NCBI RefSeq assembly: GCF_051014685.1
Contig: NW_027478399.1
Span: forward strand, 682,001-746,000
Origin: Ptiloglossa arizonensis
Taxonomy: Eukaryota > Arthropoda > Insecta > Hymenoptera > Colletidae
DNA length: 64,000 bases
Direction of reading: 5' to 3'
Below the pieces are notes generated by a model. That model worked only from the letters and a program-made list of their open reading frames with translations. It had not been told where the DNA came from and did not search any database. A program made the position numbers and the translations under genes. The stretch's first letter is position 1. Every line of letters starts with the position of its first letter. Of the stretch, positions 63,386 through 64,000 are shown one piece after another.

Positions 63386-64000
63386 AGGCCATTCCAGTTA
63401 TTGGTTTCGAGTATCAGACCAGCGAAAATTTTGATGGTTTCTCAACCATTCCTTAACTTCAAACTCCCATATCTCGCGAACGAACTGACGAACTCGAGAA
63501 ATTCTTGTTGCATCTGAAAGCAGAAACTCGCCCGATTACAGCGGTGTGTGTACTTTTGCCCTAGGCCATAGTAGTTATTGGTTTCAGGTATCAGACTTGC
63601 GTGAATTTTGATGGTTTCTCAACCATTCCTTAACTTCAAACTCCCATATCTCGCGAACGGATTGACGAACTCGAGAAATTCTTGTTGCATCTGAAAGAAG
63701 AAACTCGCCCGATTACAGCGGTGTGTGTATTTTTGCCCTAGGCCATAGTAGTTAATGGTTTCGAGTATCAGAGTTGCGAAAATTTTGATGGTTTCTCAAG
63801 CATCCCTTAATTTCAAACGCCCATATCTCGCGAACGGATTGACGATCTCGAGAAATTCCTGTTGCATCTGAAAGTAGAAACACGCCTGATTACAGTGGTG
63901 TGTGTACTTTTCCCCTAGGCCATTACAGTTATTGGTTTCGAGTATCAGACCCGCGAAAATTTTGATGGTTTCTCAACCATTCCTTAACTTCAAACTCTCA
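63386..64000. repeat. 14-monomer-spaced duplication in the diverged zone, copy 2
   Basis: Partner of 60908-61522, running to the window end, so its right limit is unknown. Just upstream, 63250-63380 matches 61657-61787 at 9-monomer spacing (TTGCTCAAGC at 63261 and 61668), so neighbouring stretches follow two different registers. Confidence 0.8.

Larger units (their letters stand above)
1..64000. repeat. 177-bp satellite DNA, continuous tandem array
   Basis: The entire window is made of head-to-tail copies of one 177-bp monomer. CCATAT anchors occur at 111, 288, 465, 642, 819, 996 and so on to 63821. Successive intervals are 177 bp except for a few one-base indels, and the 360 intervals add to 63,710 bp. 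The same strand orientation holds throughout and I saw no non-satellite insertion. Array edges lie outside the window. Monomers differ at scattered sites, and the combinations of these sites recur in longer units annotated separately. The family is not one I recognise. Centromeric, pericentromeric or other heterochromatic location is inferred only from array size, monomer length and higher-order structure. Confidence 0.98.
51030..64000. repeat. Diverged, mostly monomeric satellite
   Basis: About 73 monomers in the same phase and orientation with many private substitutions and only local duplications. The first 800 bases (51200-51830) carry the recurrent module also seen at 25620-26060. Beyond about 52 kb, variants rare or absent to the left become common: GAACTGATTGAC, GACGATCTCGAG, TCGGGAACGGATTAACG, TCTGGCGAAC, CACGACTACAACGGCATG. 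No gene or inserted element is seen. Confidence 0.9.

Noticed and set aside
1..64000. CRISPR array or bacterial origin
   Set aside because: The period of 177 bp with no unique spacers, no associated genes, and HOR structure fit eukaryotic satellite DNA, not a CRISPR array.
1..64000. Assignment to a named plant, insect or vertebrate satellite family
   Set aside because: The monomer length is common to many unrelated families and I could not match the sequence to any I know well; naming a species would be guesswork.

Overview
The whole 64 kb window is one uninterrupted head-to-tail satellite DNA array from a eukaryotic genome. The basic monomer is 177 bp. Taking the phrase CCATAT as anchor, the first copy starts at 111 and the last at 63821; the 360 intervals between them total 63,710 bp, only 10 bp short of 360 x 177. 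All copies lie on the same strand. I found no gene, RNA gene, transposon, CRISPR array or unique sequence, and neither array edge is inside the window. I do not recognise the satellite family and cannot name the species. A monomer of roughly nucleosomal length, higher-order repeats (HORs) and the scale of the array suggest a centromeric or pericentromeric block, or another large heterochromatic block; this is inference.

Layout. 1-13,117: nested segmental duplications, including a 25-monomer (4,424 bp) spacing and two 22-monomer (3,892 bp) tandem copies. 13,118-19,913: a 16-monomer HOR (about 2.83 kb) in 2.4 copies. 19,914-25,040: irregular mosaic. 25,041-31,766: two 19-monomer (3,363 bp) copies with different interiors. 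31,595-35,498: a 9-monomer duplication and shuffled monomers. 35,499-51,029: the best homogenised part, a 14-monomer (2,478 bp) HOR in about six copies, broken at 39,215-41,470 by a different monomer order. 51,030-64,000: more diverged, mostly monomeric satellite with small local duplications of 1, 3, 6, 7, 9 and 14 monomers.

Inside each monomer. Three six-base palindromes (CCTAGG, TCGCGA, CTCGAG) recur. An 8-bp AAAATTTT palindrome is followed by a hairpin with arms ATGGTT/AACCAT and a variable 4-base loop. One monomer class has a second, 8-bp-stem hairpin (AACCCATA/TATGGGTT) that the other classes lack, plus a third dyad. Many monomers also carry, on the minus strand, a sequence matching 7 of the 9 core positions of the mammalian CENP-B box. 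In the monomer at 111-287 I counted 77 G+C of 177 (43.5%) and 9 CpG against 8.3 expected, so CpG is not depleted.

The short open reading frames that can be drawn are artefacts: 177 is divisible by 3, so any frame open in one monomer stays in phase in the next, and the same 61-98 residue peptides recur wherever the same monomers recur. The biology here is repeat evolution (unequal exchange, segmental amplification, conversion) and possible centromere or heterochromatin function, not protein coding.
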